This document shows, piece after piece, positions 45,465-56,036 of a stretch of 64,000 bases of DNA. Every line of letters starts with the position of its first letter. Position 1 is the first letter of the stretch. The notes beneath the pieces are model-generated. The model had not been told where the DNA came from. It saw only the letters and a list, made by a program, of their open reading frames with translations, and searched no databases. The DNA is taken from positions 1 through 64,000 of the forward strand of contig MGXX01000046.1 of NCBI GenBank assembly GCA_001801515.1. The letters run 5' to 3'. Origin of the DNA: Gammaproteobacteria bacterium RIFCSPHIGHO2_12_FULL_38_11 (GTDB taxonomy: Bacteria; Pseudomonadota; Gammaproteobacteria; Coxiellales; Coxiellaceae). Both the position numbers and the translations under genes were made by a program.

Positions 45465-46532
45465 TCAAACCCATTTTTTCTTTTTAAAATACGCAATCAT
45501 AAATATTACGCTTGCTAACATCAAAAGTGAAATAACGGTAAATCCGAAGCGAGATTTCATCAGTGGTATATCAATTAAATTCATGCCGTAAATGCTTGCG
45601 AGTGCCGTAATGGGAATGAAAATTGTGGTAATAATAGTCAATGTTTTCATAATTTCATTCATACGAATCGTGAGACCAGATAAATACATATCTAGCAAGC
45701 TAGATAACATGTCACGAAAAGTTTCAATGGTGTCGATTGCTTGCATTGTGTGATCATATACATCACGCAGATAAATACGCGTGTACTTCGTGATCATGGT
45801 ATTTTCTGCATACAATAAATGACTAATAGCTTCACGCATTGGCCAGATTGCTTTTCGTAGTACCAGCACACTACGTTTTAGCTTATAAATAGTGCGCGCA
45901 TTTTGAGGCGTGGGTTCTGAAATGATTTTTTCTTCAACCAATTCAATTTGTTCGCCCAATTGTTCTAGCACAACAAAATACTCATCTACTAGCGCATCAA
46001 TTAATCGATAAGCCAAATAATCAACACTTTGTTCGCGGAGTTTTTGATGAATAGCGCTGTGTAGTTTATTTAAAATAGAATCAAAAACAGAAGTTTTAGA
46101 TTCTAAAAACGTTAAAATAAAATCTTTACCTAAAACAATGCTAAATTGTCCAACTAAAAAAACAGTTTTACTATTTTGTAAATGTAAAGTTTTTAATGTT
46201 ACAAATAAATAATCAGCAAATTCTTCTACTTTTGGTCGTTGTTCAACATTGAGGATATCTTCAACTGTCAGCGGATGCATTTGAAAACGTTCTGCCAATG
46301 CCTTAATTAAATCAACGTCATGCAAACCTTCGATATTAACCCATGTTATTCCATCTGATTTTTTGTCGGGCAAAACTTCCTGAAGCGTACTACCTGTTTT
46401 GACAGTACATTGATTTGCATCAAAAATATTCACAGTGATCACAGTAGGCTTTGTTTTATCATCGCCAGTATAAATGGCAGTTCCTGGTGGCTGCCCAGTT
46501 TTTTTGACACGTTTTTTTAAATCCGTAAACAT
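45465..46532 (-). CDS. corA: CorA-family magnesium/cobalt transporter
   Basis: The 355-residue protein has a large cytoplasmic N-terminal funnel domain and two C-terminal helices. The pore signature YGMNL lies in the loop between them, and a basic C-terminus (FKKKKW) follows. It mediates divalent cation uptake at the inner membrane. Convergent with the C58-like gene (12-nt gap). Confidence 0.93.
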   Translation of the reverse strand: MFTDLKKRVKKTGQPPGTAIYTGDDKTKPTVITVNIFDANQCTVKTGSTLQEVLPDKKSDGITWVNIEGLHDVDLIKALAERFQMHPLTVEDILNVEQRPKVEEFADYLFVTLKTLHLQNSKTVFLVGQFSIVLGKDFILTFLESKTSVFDSILNKLHSAIHQKLREQSVDYLAYRLIDALVDEYFVVLEQLGEQIELVEEKIISEPTPQNARTIYKLKRSVLVLRKAIWPMREAISHLLYAENTMITKYTRIYLRDVYDHTMQAIDTIETFRDMLSSLLDMYLSGLTIRMNEIMKTLTIITTIFIPITALASIYGMNLIDIPLMKSRFGFTVISLLMLASVIFMIAYFKKKKWV

Positions 46533-46612
46533 AGTTTTCCTTGAATCAGTTTAATCAGTATACCATTTTCAGTATACTTGCAAAATTATCAAAAATCATA
46601 TTGCAGGATGTT

Positions 46613-47455
46613 ATGTCAGAGCACAATTCAAAAACTGAGAAAAAACTCATTCATTATGTGAGTAAAGCGATTTCTGATTATAAATTAATTGAAACGGGTG
46701 ATCGTGTGATGGTCTGTTTATCAGGCGGAAAAGATTCTTACACGATGTTAAAAATTTTGCTGGAAATCAAATTGGCTTGGCGTAATGCGTTTGAGTTATT
46801 TGCGTTTACATTAGACCAATCTCAACCAGGATGGGATGATACGTTGATGCGAAATTGGCTTGAAACACATAAAGTGCCTTATGAAATTTTAACTAAAGAT
46901 ACTTATTCAGTTGTAAAGCGCGTCATTCCAGAAGGTAAAACATATTGTTCGTTATGCTCACGTTTGCGTCGCGGTAATATTTATCGATATGCGGAAGAAA
47001 ATAATTTCAATAAAATTGCATTGGGCCATCATCGAGATGATTTAATTCAAACATTGCTTATGTCAATTTTATACTCAGGTCAAATCAAATCGATGCCGCC
47101 AAAGCTAATATCTGATAGCAAAAAAAATATCGTGATTCGACCCATGGTCTACTGTCAGGAGACTGACATTCGGTTATACGCCAGTGAACAACAATTTCCA
47201 ATTATTCCTTGTACGCTTTGCGGCTCACAAGAAAATTTAGCGCGTAAAAAAATAAAAAAATTAATTGAAAATTTGGCGGTTGAAAATCCCAAAATTCCAA
47301 GCAATATTTTACATGCGCTTCAAAGTGTTCATCCAAGTCAGTTAATGGATAAACAGCTTTGGGATTTTAATATTTTTCATGAGAATGTAAATATAAAATC
47401 AGATGAAATGATTGTATTCACCCCCTTTGAAAAAGGGGTGAATAGTTGCAAATGA
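46613..47455 (+). CDS. ttcA: tRNA 2-thiocytidine biosynthesis protein TtcA
   Basis: A PP-loop ATPase with an Fe-S cluster that makes s2C32 in tRNA. The PP-loop is [12 protein letters not shown]. Cluster cysteines are in [12 protein letters not shown] (CxxC) and [21 protein letters not shown] is the family's second motif. The start at 46613 has GCAGGA upstream; frames from 46541 lack a canonical start. The 280-residue length is typical. Its last codons form an inverted repeat (47417-47442). Confidence 0.94.
   Translation: MSEHNSKTEKKLIHYVSKAISDYKLIETGDRVMVCLSGGKDSYTMLKILLEIKLAWRNAFELFAFTLDQSQPGWDDTLMRNWLETHKVPYEILTKDTYSVVKRVIPEGKTYCSLCSRLRRGNIYRYAEENNFNKIALGHHRDDLIQTLLMSILYSGQIKSMPPKLISDSKKNIVIRPMVYCQETDIRLYASEQQFPIIPCTLCGSQENLARKKIKKLIENLAVENPKIPSNILHALQSVHPSQLMDKQLWDFNIFHENVNIKSDEMIVFTPFEKGVNSCK
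47417..47442. repeat. Inverted repeat inside the ttcA 3' end
   Basis: TTCACCCC (47417-47424) pairs with GGGGTGAA (47435-47442). The loop can pair further (TTT with AAA). The 8-bp stem sits in codons just before the ttcA stop at 47455. A T-run occurs only 13 nt later, so it is an atypical terminator at best. Confidence 0.4.
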
Positions 47456-47492
47456 TTTTTTAAATAATTTTTATTTTTCTGCATAGGTCATA

Positions 47493-47507
47493 TATAATTG
47501 ATATAAT
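47493..47507 (+). promoter_or_regulatory. Possible -10 elements upstream of clpB
   Basis: Two TATAAT hexamers (47493-47498 and 47502-47507) precede the clpB start at 47538. I do not see a clear sigma32 heat-shock promoter. Confidence 0.35.
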
Positions 47508-47537
47508 TTTGGTGTTGTGTTTAAAAGGTAACATGAT

Positions 47538-50123
47538 ATGAGAATGGAAAAATTCACGAATTTATTTCAAACAGCGTTAGCAGATGCGCAATCCATCGCT
47601 TTAGGACGTGAAAATCAAATGATTGAGCCGGTGCATGTATTATCGGCAATGTTATCGCAAGAAAGCGGAACTATTTCAGCTATTTTGGAGCAATCTGGTG
47701 CAGATTTATCTGTTTTAATTGATGCGTGCGACAAAGCAATGGATCGATTGCCCAAAGTGGAGGGTGAACCAGGTCAAGTGCATATTTCAAATGAATTATC
47801 TCAATTATTAAACCGCTGCGATCAATTGGCGCAACAGAAAAAAGACCGGTATATCTCATCTGAGTTATTTTTAATTGCAGCGCTTGAGAAAAAAAGTGGA
47901 TTACAAGATATTTTAAAGAAAGCCAGAGTAGATGCTAAAAAATTAGAATCAGCGATTACCAAAATGCGCGGCGGTGAAAAAGTAAAAGATCAAGGCGCAG
48001 AAAGCCAATGGCAAGCGCTTGAAAAATTCACGATTGATGTGACAGAGCGCGCTCGCACGGGAAAACTAGATCCTGTTATTGGTCGGGATGATGAAATTAG
48101 ACGTACTATTCAAGTTTTGCAACGCCGCACTAAAAATAATCCTGTTTTAATTGGTGAGCCTGGTGTTGGTAAAACAGCAATTGTCGAAGGATTGGCTTTG
48201 CGTATCGTAAATGGTGAAGTACCGGAAGGAATTAAAAACAAGCGTGTTTTGTCATTGGATATGGGTGCATTAATTGCCGGCGCAAAATTTCGAGGTGAAT
48301 TTGAAGAACGATTAAAGTCGGTTTTAAAAGAATTAGCAAAACAGGCGGGTCAAGTGATTTTATTTATCGATGAAATTCACACAATGGTGGGTGCTGGCAA
48401 AGCCGAAGGAGCCATGGATGCCGGTAATATGCTAAAACCAGCATTGGCGCGCGGAGAATTGCATTGTGTGGGCGCAACTACTTTAGATGAATATCGCAAG
48501 TATATTGAAAAAGATGCAGCGTTGGAGCGGCGTTTTCAGAAAGTATTGGTGGATGAGCCCAGTGTTGAAGATACAATCGCGATTTTACGCGGGTTAAAAG
48601 AAAAATATGAGGTGCATCATGGTGTCAGCATTACTGATCCTGCCATTGTTGCTGCGGCAACATTGTCGCATCGTTATATTACAGATCGTAATTTACCGGA
48701 CAAAGCAATTGATTTAATTGATGAAGCGGGTAGCGAAATTCGCATGGAAATTGATTCAAAACCAGTCGAATTAGATCGTTTTGATCGTAAATTAATTCAA
48801 TTTAAAATTGAACGCGAAGCGTTAAAAAAAGAAAAAGATGATGCGTCAAAAATGCGTTTAAAAGAATTGGAAAAAGAAATTAAACACGCAGAAAAAGAAT
48901 ATGCTGATTTAGAAGAGATTTGGAAATCAGAAAAAGTAGCATTGCAAGGCACACAAAAAATTAAAGAAGAATTAGATCAAGCCAGAATTGATTTAGAAGC
49001 AGCAGCGCGCGCTTCTGATTTATCGCGTATGTCCGAATTACAATATGGCGTTATTCCAGAATTAGAAAAAAAATTGAAGGCGGCTGAAAAATCTGAAAAA
49101 ACAGCAGAATCAAAAGATAAAAATAAATTATTTAGAAATAAAGTAACAGAAGAAGAAATCGCCGAAGTTGTTTCTAAGTGGACGCACATTCCGGTATCTA
49201 GAATGTTGGAAGGCGAGAGAGAAAAATTATTGCGAATGGAAAAAGTATTGCATGACAGTGTTGTGGGACAAAATGAAGCGGTTAGTGCCGTCTCAAATGC
49301 CATTCGACGGTCTCGTGCAGGTTTATCAGACCCTAATCGCCCGCTTGCGTCATTTTTGTTTTTAGGGCCAACAGGAGTGGGAAAAACTGAATTATGCAAA
49401 ACATTATCTTTATTTTTATTTGACACAGTCGATTCTATGGTTCGAATTGATATGTCTGAATTTATGGAAAAACACTCTGTGGCAAGATTGATTGGCGCGC
49501 CGCCAGGTTATGTGGGTTATGAAGAAGGTGGGTATTTAACAGAAGCGGTACGCAGAAAACCATATTCGCTTTTATTATTAGATGAAATTGAAAAAGCACA
49601 TCCCGATGTGTTTAATATTTTGTTGCAAGTTTTAGACGATGGTAGATTAACTGATGGTCAAGGCAGAACAGTAGATTTTCGTAATACTGTAATTGTGATG
49701 ACATCCAATTTGGGTTCTGACATCATCCAAGAGTTTTCATCAGAAGGCTATACGAAAACAAAAGAAATGGTGATGGAAGTCGTGAAAAAAAGTTTTCGCC
49801 CTGAATTTATTAATCGTATTGACGAAGCAATTGTATTCCATGCATTGGATCAGTCTGCCATTACGAAAATTTTGGAAATTCAAATTCAGCATATTCAAGA
49901 TCGAATGAAAACAAATCACTATCAGTTAAGCTTATCGAAAGAAGCCATGCTACATCTTGCTAAAACTGGTTATGATCCAGTATATGGCGCAAGGCCACTG
50001 AAACGTGCATTACAACAACATTTAGAGAATCCATTAGCGCAAGATATTTTATCTGGAAAATTTGCACCCAATGATATGATTAAAGTTGCTTTAAAGAATG
50101 ATCAATTGGTGTTTGAGAAGTAA
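47538..50123 (+). CDS. clpB: ClpB protein disaggregase
   Basis: A Hsp100 AAA+ chaperone of 861 residues that rescues aggregated proteins with DnaK. It has a double Clp N-domain (1-145), a first ATPase module with GEPGVGKT (206-213), a coiled-coil middle domain (~400-520), a second module with GPTGVGKTE (~605) and the family's GYVGYEEGG pore loop. The [11 protein letters not shown] start mirrors the E. coli MRLDRLTNKFQ. Complete. Confidence 0.97.
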   Translation: MRMEKFTNLFQTALADAQSIALGRENQMIEPVHVLSAMLSQESGTISAILEQSGADLSVLIDACDKAMDRLPKVEGEPGQVHISNELSQLLNRCDQLAQQKKDRYISSELFLIAALEKKSGLQDILKKARVDAKKLESAITKMRGGEKVKDQGAESQWQALEKFTIDVTERARTGKLDPVIGRDDEIRRTIQVLQRRTKNNPVLIGEPGVGKTAIVEGLALRIVNGEVPEGIKNKRVLSLDMGALIAGAKFRGEFEERLKSVLKELAKQAGQVILFIDEIHTMVGAGKAEGAMDAGNMLKPALARGELHCVGATTLDEYRKYIEKDAALERRFQKVLVDEPSVEDTIAILRGLKEKYEVHHGVSITDPAIVAAATLSHRYITDRNLPDKAIDLIDEAGSEIRMEIDSKPVELDRFDRKLIQFKIEREALKKEKDDASKMRLKELEKEIKHAEKEYADLEEIWKSEKVALQGTQKIKEELDQARIDLEAAARASDLSRMSELQYGVIPELEKKLKAAEKSEKTAESKDKNKLFRNKVTEEEIAEVVSKWTHIPVSRMLEGEREKLLRMEKVLHDSVVGQNEAVSAVSNAIRRSRAGLSDPNRPLASFLFLGPTGVGKTELCKTLSLFLFDTVDSMVRIDMSEFMEKHSVARLIGAPPGYVGYEEGGYLTEAVRRKPYSLLLLDEIEKAHPDVFNILLQVLDDGRLTDGQGRTVDFRNTVIVMTSNLGSDIIQEFSSEGYTKTKEMVMEVVKKSFRPEFINRIDEAIVFHALDQSAITKILEIQIQHIQDRMKTNHYQLSLSKEAMLHLAKTGYDPVYGARPLKRALQQHLENPLAQDILSGKFAPNDMIKVALKNDQLVFEK

Positions 50124-50212
50124 TTTACTAACGGCTGATTTTTACGTTATTAGAAGAAAAATACTATTTACAATCATCCTCTTTTGCAAAAGCTATTCAA
50201 TGCGACGAGTTC

Positions 50213-50244
50213 TTACGGTAGCACGGCCGAAAGGCTGTGTGTAA
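50213..50244 (-). repeat. Dispersed hairpin repeat, copy 2
   Basis: On the minus strand: TTACACACAGCC, loop TTTC, GGCCGTGCTACCGTAA. The outer TTAC/GTAA and inner GCC/GGC arms pair. It lies between the convergent clpB and FUSC genes. The flanking AAGAA and, further on, AGCTTTTGCA also resemble the copy at 61291-61350. Confidence 0.65.
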
Positions 50245-50247
50245 AAA

Positions 50248-50799
50248 CTATTTATTCATTAAATGTAATTTTTTTCGCAGCGGATAAAAAATACTTGTAA
50301 TTGCGATTGCAATGAAAGAGCCAATTGCAGATTCAATAAATCGCGAAAGGCAATTCATTAATGGTGATACATTTGTTTGAATCATGCCAATAATAATAAT
50401 CACCGAAACTGTTAGACAGGCTAATCGAAAAGTATGCTTTATGTTTAGAAGTGAAACTAAAATCACTGTGAAAAATGTACAAACAGCGAGTGATAAAATA
50501 TGATAACCCAAAGCAAGAATTCCAATAAAACTAGTTGCAGCGCCGATCAATGAACCTAATATTCTCAACCATGCGGCAGACAACGAATCCTTGATAGTTA
50601 CCTGTAAAACCAAAATACCTGAAATCGCACACCATAACCCTGCAATTTTTGGCATGGAAAAGTAATATTTTAAGCTAAGAAAATAGCCTGCATAATAAGA
50701 CAATACAATTACAAGCCAAGCTTTGGTCGCAATTAAAATAGAAGTGCGACGCATAAAATGAAACCAATATTTTTGCTCATTATCTTCTGGTTTCGTCAT
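50248..50799 (-). CDS. FUSC/aromatic-acid-exporter-family membrane protein
   Basis: The 183-residue protein has about five hydrophobic segments after a polar 20-residue lead (ALVIV-type helix at 28-48, GLWCAISGILVLQVTIKDS, then three more). The pattern with 'TIKDSLSAAWLRILGSLIGA' resembles the N-terminal FUSC domain of aromatic acid/fusaric acid exporters. It lacks the cytoplasmic half of full-length pumps, so it may be a short family member with an unknown role. Confidence 0.7.
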   Translation of the reverse strand: MTKPEDNEQKYWFHFMRRTSILIATKAWLVIVLSYYAGYFLSLKYYFSMPKIAGLWCAISGILVLQVTIKDSLSAAWLRILGSLIGAATSFIGILALGYHILSLAVCTFFTVILVSLLNIKHTFRLACLTVSVIIIIGMIQTNVSPLMNCLSRFIESAIGSFIAIAITSIFYPLRKKLHLMNK

Positions 50800-50824
50800 G
50801 GCATCCTGCCTTGAGTTTTAAAAG

Positions 50825-51763
50825 CTAAATGATTTCTTCTACTTTGCGATGATTCTCTAATTTAAAATTCAATTCACTGGATACATTATGCATTACCGCT
50901 TCCCAAATCGGCGGCATGGGACTGTAATCTCGATAATGTGTTGTGCCAAATGTATCTTGCATTGCAGTCCAAATGTTTGCCGTGCCATCTACCAAACCTA
51001 GTTGCGTCGCCTGTGTTCCTGTCCAAAAATCTCCCGAAAATAATGTTTTTGGATCCCCTGTTAATTTTCCAGCGCGGCCTGTTGTGACATCGTCGATAAA
51101 ATCTTGATGAACCGCAGCCAACACTTGCTGTGCTTTTGCAATGTCTTGTGGATTGAGCGCTTCAAAAGGATCAAGACGATCTTTGCTATCTCCCGCTGTA
51201 AAAACGCGACGAGTGATGCCTAATTTTTTTATCGCATCTGCAAAACCAAAGCCACTCATAATCACACCAATAGAACCTGTCACCGTATCTTTGTTTACAA
51301 AAATTTTATCCGCAGCTGTTGCCACCAAATACGCACCCGACGCTAATGTGTCTTCACCAACAACGATCACTGTTTTATGATATTTATTTTTCAGCTGAAT
51401 AATTTTATCGTGAATAATCGATGCCTGAACGGGACTGCCTCCGGGCGAATTAATGAGTAATACCACGCCTTTAGAATGTTTGTCTTTAAAGGCACGATTT
51501 AATTGTGGAATAACCGTTTGAGCAGAAAAAAGAGAGTCCGGCATGATCACACCATCTAATCGCACTAGTGAAACATAAGGCGCATGGGGCACAGGACCTG
51601 CTGTATCTGAATCAGGACGCACTAACAAATAAGCAAAAAATAAAACAAACAAAACCCAAACAATAAATCGAAAATTTTTCCATCGTCTTGCGCTTTTGTT
51701 TTCTGCAATTAGTGTATTGACAAGTTGTGATTCAAGCATTGTTTTTTGATCTTGCGCATCCAT
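50825..51763 (-). CDS. sppA: Signal peptide peptidase SppA, 36-kDa type
   Basis: The 312-residue S49 serine protease is anchored by one N-terminal helix (~30-48) and degrades cleaved signal peptides. It has LINSPGGSPVQAS, the catalytic Ser in DTLASGAYLVATAADKIF, TGSIGVI and the Lys in AGDSKDRLDPF (Ser/Lys dyad). The start at 51763 has AGGA 7 nt upstream. It follows the uspA gene by 8 nt. Confidence 0.92.
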   Translation of the reverse strand: MDAQDQKTMLESQLVNTLIAENKSARRWKNFRFIVWVLFVLFFAYLLVRPDSDTAGPVPHAPYVSLVRLDGVIMPDSLFSAQTVIPQLNRAFKDKHSKGVVLLINSPGGSPVQASIIHDKIIQLKNKYHKTVIVVGEDTLASGAYLVATAADKIFVNKDTVTGSIGVIMSGFGFADAIKKLGITRRVFTAGDSKDRLDPFEALNPQDIAKAQQVLAAVHQDFIDDVTTGRAGKLTGDPKTLFSGDFWTGTQATQLGLVDGTANIWTAMQDTFGTTHYRDYSPMPPIWEAVMHNVSSELNFKLENHRKVEEII

Positions 51764-51771
51764 TTTCAATC

Positions 51772-52203
51772 CTACTTATTTTTAATATGAACAATCAACA
51801 CATCGCAATTTGCTGCATGCAAAATTGCATTAGCTTGCGAACCTAATAAAACATCAATTCCATGATGACCATGTGTTCCCACAACAATTAAATCAGCTGA
51901 AATTTTTTCTGCGCATTCTATTACGTTTGCTTTGATAGAGCCTTCTGCTAAATATTGTCTTTTTTCGGGAATACCGTATTTTTTTCCAAGTTTAGCAAGA
52001 TTTTTCTTAGCGCGCTCTTTTAAAGAAGCCTCAAATTCAACCTCAATTGGTAGAGAATATTCACCGCCATATGCAACAATAGCGCGCTCCGCTACATGCA
52101 CAACACTTAATTTTGCATGCCATAGCTCTGCCATTTTGGCAGCACGTTTTGCTACAAAACCACTTTGAGGCGATAAATCCGTTGCTAATAATATATGCGC
52201 CAT
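51772..52203 (-). CDS. Universal stress protein (UspA family)
   Basis: A 143-residue Usp domain: HILLATDLSPQS at the N-terminus and the ATP-binding GTHGHHGIDVLLGSQANAIL (G2xG9GS-type) near the end, so an ATP-binding member. The start at 52203 follows AGGATATACGT. It is the first gene of a likely uspA-sppA operon. Confidence 0.92.
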   Translation of the reverse strand: MAHILLATDLSPQSGFVAKRAAKMAELWHAKLSVVHVAERAIVAYGGEYSLPIEVEFEASLKERAKKNLAKLGKKYGIPEKRQYLAEGSIKANVIECAEKISADLIVVGTHGHHGIDVLLGSQANAILHAANCDVLIVHIKNK

Positions 52204-52269
52204 ACGTATATCCTGAATTTGATATAGAAACATTTATTCTAACCGGATTAGATTAAAATAAGAAGAAAA

Positions 52270-52869
52270 TTATCCAACTTGCGAAATCATCAGTAAATGC
52301 TCCAAATCTTTTAATATATCTTCAAAATCTTCGTTTGGTCGATAAACCATCATGATATAACCCATTGGATCGACCAAATAAGTCGCGCCCGGAATAAATT
52401 TAAAATGCTTTTTTTTCAGGTTATTTTTTTTAATCAGCAGCACTCGCGTATCATTAAAAGGAGACTGAAAATCATGCTCTGTCAACACAGCGCGTTCAAC
52501 GCGGTTTTGAAATTTTCCCGTTGCAATCCAAAGTTGTCGCATTAAATAAATTTTTTTCAAACAAATCGAATCGCATTGATCGGGATAAAATAATAATATC
52601 ATCCATTTTCCATTTGTCGTCAACTGCGCAGCGGGTTTTACTTTCTTTTTATTTGGCAAAGTATTATCTAACAGTTCATGCTGTGCATTCATAATCGAAA
52701 AAGTTGAAATAGCGACAGGGGGTGCAATTAATTTACCTAAGTTTGATTTTTGATCACTTAACCAATTGGGATTTTTATAAACCCAATGCGCAATAAAAGC
52801 GGGTAATGCAAATAATAAAATTAATAATGTTAAGATAAAGCACGGATGATGAGCGAAACGTTTTTTCAC
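52270..52869 (-). CDS. Membrane-anchored thioredoxin-like protein, cytochrome oxidase-associated
   Basis: The 199-residue protein has one N-terminal hydrophobic helix and a thioredoxin-like domain with DQCDSICLKK (CxxxC) in LLFYPDQCDSIC, as in SCO copper chaperones. The late GATYLVDPMGYIMMVYRP segment also fits the thioredoxin fold. I propose a GTG start at 52869 that overlaps the coxC stop (GTGA). It may help assemble the oxidase copper centre or reduce disulfides; this is inferred from fold and neighbour. Confidence 0.7.
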   Translation of the reverse strand: MKKRFAHHPCFILTLLILLFALPAFIAHWVYKNPNWLSDQKSNLGKLIAPPVAISTFSIMNAQHELLDNTLPNKKKVKPAAQLTTNGKWMILLFYPDQCDSICLKKIYLMRQLWIATGKFQNRVERAVLTEHDFQSPFNDTRVLLIKKNNLKKKHFKFIPGATYLVDPMGYIMMVYRPNEDFEDILKDLEHLLMISQVG

Positions 52870-53744
52870 ATCCAATACACAAAAATAAACAATCCAAGCC
52901 ACACAACATCGACAAAATGCCAATACCAAGCGATACCTTCAAATCCAAAATGATTGTGGCTATCAAAATCACCGCGGGTCATGCGCCACAAAATCACGAT
53001 CAATCCAATTGTGCCAACAGTGACATGAAACGCATGAAATCCCGTTAATAAAAAAAATGTGGTGCCGTAAATACCTGCGTCTAAACGCAATGCTTTAACT
53101 GTATAAGCTGTCCAATATTCGTGTGCTTGCATGCACAAAAACGTAATACCTAGCACAATTGTTAGTGCTTGAAATAAAATCATTTGCCAGCGACGATTTT
53201 TTAACACCCCCCAATGCGCAACTGTAATAGTCGCGCCAGATGATAATAAAATAAGTGTGTTGATCGCTGGAATTCCCCAAGTTTCCATGACAGAAGAAGG
53301 CCCCAAATATTGACTCGGGTCTGGTGTAGTATAAACAGGCCAAGTTGCTTTAAAATGTGGCCACAATAACATGTGCGTCATCACGCCATGACCGACTCCA
53401 CCCAACCATGGTACAGAAAAGTTACGCGCGTAAAACAAAGCGCCAAAAAATACACTAAAAAACATGACTTCAGTAAAAATAAACCAGCCCATTCCCCAGC
53501 GAAACGAACGATCTACTTGCGGATCATTTAATAAGCCTTTTCGATTTTCTCGTATAACTGTCCCAAACCAGCCAAATAACATGAAAATTAATGTAGCAAT
53601 TCCAGTTGCAAATAAATAAGGACCAAACCATTTTCCATGCAGCCAGTTAGCCGCACCTGTCATAATACAAAATAAAGCGATACAGCCAACAATGGGCCAA
53701 TAACTCGGCGCCGGAAGATAATAGGTTCCTTGATGATTCGACAT
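52866..53744 (-). CDS. coxC: Cytochrome c oxidase subunit III
   Basis: The 292-residue heme-copper oxidase subunit has seven helices. Family motifs are RWGMGWFIFTEVMFFSVFF (with the conserved Glu), MQAHEYWTAYT, TGFHAFHVTVG and AWYWHFVDVVWLGLF. The start at 53744 follows CAGGAG. Subunits I and II and ctaG would be expected further upstream but are not in the window: dacB precedes instead. This isolates coxC and the CxxxC gene. Confidence 0.93.
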   Translation of the reverse strand: MSNHQGTYYLPAPSYWPIVGCIALFCIMTGAANWLHGKWFGPYLFATGIATLIFMLFGWFGTVIRENRKGLLNDPQVDRSFRWGMGWFIFTEVMFFSVFFGALFYARNFSVPWLGGVGHGVMTHMLLWPHFKATWPVYTTPDPSQYLGPSSVMETWGIPAINTLILLSSGATITVAHWGVLKNRRWQMILFQALTIVLGITFLCMQAHEYWTAYTVKALRLDAGIYGTTFFLLTGFHAFHVTVGTIGLIVILWRMTRGDFDSHNHFGFEGIAWYWHFVDVVWLGLFIFVYWM

Positions 53745-53811
53745 AATCGCTCCTGATTTTTTGATTTGAAATGATAGCAATAATTGCATTCCTCATCAAT
53801 CAGTCAATTCA

Positions 53812-55287
53812 TCAAGGAGCGTGATATAAATATTCGCCAATTTTATTTTCCAATGACACGTACCAATACCTATTGTTTACAAAATTATTAGCAATAACAA
53901 CAAACGAAACCAAACCATGGTTTTTTGTGCGCACAAAGCCAGCCAGTGAAGAAATATTATCTGTTGAACCTGTTTTTGCACGCAAACATTGCTGTTTTCC
54001 TAAATTAGACATGCGATAAATCAATGTGCCATCAACGCCGGCAATTGGCAGCGCTGGCACCAAATATTTTTTTAACGTTGCATTTCGATTAATGGTCCAA
54101 AGCACTTTAGACATAAATAAGGGCGTTACATAATTATAACGTGATAAACCTGCTCCATCATTCAAACGCACATTCGAAATATTTAAACCAACGGGTAGTA
54201 AAATCGCTTTTTCAGCAGCCAATCCATTTTGCCAACTACCAGGACGATGAAAATAAACCGCCCCCATTTTTTTTAGTAATGCATTCGCATACAAGTTATC
54301 AGATTTTTTTAACAAATGCATAATGAGTTGACTTAAAGGCGCAGAATCATGTTGCGCTAAAACAACTGAATTAAGCGGTGTTTTTGCTTCTTTTATTTTT
54401 CCAATATAAGCAATATTTTCATTTTTTAACGCTTCGTCAACATAAGCTTTGGCAAGTGGCAGCATATTACGAACCGCTAATGCTCGACTTTGTTTTCCAG
54501 CGGATTGTAATAAGCATCCATGTATCGCAAATTGATTGCGATCATTGCTGTAAATAGACACTGGGCAATGACGAACTCGATATCGCGTAGTTCTGACATG
54601 GTTAAAAATAGTAATAACACCATTGGGTAAGTTTGTGCTTAATATAGCATGTGCACCTGCGACGCGAGATGGCGCAAAACGCATGCTGAAACGATTTCTA
54701 TCAATTACAATTGTTCGTAAAGGTGCGGCATAATCGTAACTTAAATCATCCCATGCCCAACCTGGTGGATACGGAATATGATCAAATGCATTATCATCAA
54801 TAATAACGTTACCATTGATTTGCTCAATTCCTTTTGTTTTTAATTTTGAAAGCAAGGCAAACAAATCGCTTCGCTTTAAGCTGGGGTCACCGGAAAACTG
54901 TACATATAAATTGCCATTTAAAACGCCATGATCAATCGAACCTGTTTTAAACAAGGATGTTGTAAATTGAAACGTGGGTTTTAAAAATAAAAGCGCTGCG
55001 CTGACCGTAATTAATTTTTGAATACTGGCCGGTGCAAGTAAACTTTGTGCATTTTTTGAAAAATACACTCGACCAGTTTGAAGAGATTGCACGTAAATGC
55101 CAATAGCAGCATCATAATGCCTTGAATCTAAAATATGCCTTATCCCTTGCCCAAGGTAATTATATTGACTCGTAGGAGGCGAGAAATCATCGGCATAAGT
55201 AAATGCGCTGAAAAAAAAACCTCCTAATATAACAAAATGATAAATAAAAAAAGACTTTAAAAACTTTTTTATTTTGAGAGAGTTCAT
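53812..55287 (-). CDS. dacB: D-alanyl-D-alanine carboxypeptidase/endopeptidase (PBP4)
   Basis: An S13 penicillin-binding protein that trims or cleaves peptidoglycan peptides in the periplasm. Starting at 55287 there is a signal peptide (~30 residues, ending near YADD). It has SIQK in APASIQKLITVSAALL, KKSDNLYANALLKK (SxN) and AKTGSTDNISSLAGF (KTG). The frame continues upstream to 55419 but those residues precede the signal sequence. At ~491 residues it matches E. coli DacB (477). Confidence 0.9.
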   Translation of the reverse strand: MNSLKIKKFLKSFFIYHFVILGGFFFSAFTYADDFSPPTSQYNYLGQGIRHILDSRHYDAAIGIYVQSLQTGRVYFSKNAQSLLAPASIQKLITVSAALLFLKPTFQFTTSLFKTGSIDHGVLNGNLYVQFSGDPSLKRSDLFALLSKLKTKGIEQINGNVIIDDNAFDHIPYPPGWAWDDLSYDYAAPLRTIVIDRNRFSMRFAPSRVAGAHAILSTNLPNGVITIFNHVRTTRYRVRHCPVSIYSNDRNQFAIHGCLLQSAGKQSRALAVRNMLPLAKAYVDEALKNENIAYIGKIKEAKTPLNSVVLAQHDSAPLSQLIMHLLKKSDNLYANALLKKMGAVYFHRPGSWQNGLAAEKAILLPVGLNISNVRLNDGAGLSRYNYVTPLFMSKVLWTINRNATLKKYLVPALPIAGVDGTLIYRMSNLGKQQCLRAKTGSTDNISSLAGFVRTKNHGLVSFVVIANNFVNNRYWYVSLENKIGEYLYHAP

Positions 55288-55469
55288 ATGTGGTGCTTTT
55301 GTGATTGTTGATGAGTATGATAAACCCAAGCTACTATTTTGCAGTTTCTGGGAAAAAAATCCAGTAAAAAATGGAAAATTATGTTCAAAAGCTTTTTTTC
55401 GATGAAATATCCAAAACAATTACCGCTCTGTTAGCCGACCACCCCTTATGAACGCGCGTCAGCAAGCGT

Positions 55470-55991
55470 TTAGCGCAGGTTTAAATCTTTAAAAATTTTT
55501 TCAACAATATCAATTGGCGCGTCTTTGTCTGTGTCATACGTCGATTCTGCAATTTCTTCGTATAACGGAACCCGAATTTTATTCAGTTCAATAATTTTTT
55601 CATGTGGATTTTCTGTATTCAATAATGGTCGAACACCTTTTCGTTGATTCGTGCGAGACAATTGTGTTGCGATTGATGCGCGTAAATAAATTACCGTTCC
55701 GCGAGATGATAATGCCAAACGATTTTCTTCTCTTAGAATGGATCCGCCGCCAGATGATAAAACAATGTTATCAAGTTGTGTCAACTTAGCTATCGCCATT
55801 GCCTCGCGTGCACGAAATCCGGATTCACCTTCATATTCAAAAATAGTGGTAACAGAAACACCACACAATTTTTCAATTTCTTGGTCTGAGTCATAAAAAA
55901 CTAAGCGTGCTTTTTTAGCGAGAAAGCGCCCAATAGTTGTTTTTCCAACACCCAGCGGACCCACTAAAAAAATATTTTTTTTGTTTTTCAT
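55470..55991 (-). CDS. aroK: Shikimate kinase
   Basis: The 173-residue P-loop kinase has GPLGVGKTTIGRFLA (family usually GPMGAGKST), FYDSDQEIEKL, the ESGFRAREAMAI segment, SSGGGSILREENR and RTNQRKGVRPLL lid. It phosphorylates shikimate in chorismate synthesis. It follows pilQ as in the standard pilMNOPQ-aroKB order, but aroB is absent and dacB follows after 182 nt with no clear gene. Confidence 0.94.
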   Translation of the reverse strand: MKNKKNIFLVGPLGVGKTTIGRFLAKKARLVFYDSDQEIEKLCGVSVTTIFEYEGESGFRAREAMAIAKLTQLDNIVLSSGGGSILREENRLALSSRGTVIYLRASIATQLSRTNQRKGVRPLLNTENPHEKIIELNKIRVPLYEEIAESTYDTDKDAPIDIVEKIFKDLNLR

Positions 55992-56036
55992 GTTATTTTA
56001 ATATCTTTGAAACGAGCGATCATAGCATGAAATGCA

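Noticed and set aside
47461..47537. Sigma32 heat-shock promoter for clpB
   Set aside because: No CTTGAA-like -35 or CCCCAT-like -10 could be found, only AT-rich TATAAT motifs.
48977..49426. Minus-strand open frame inside clpB
   Set aside because: It mirrors the strongly conserved clpB coding sequence; no independent evidence.
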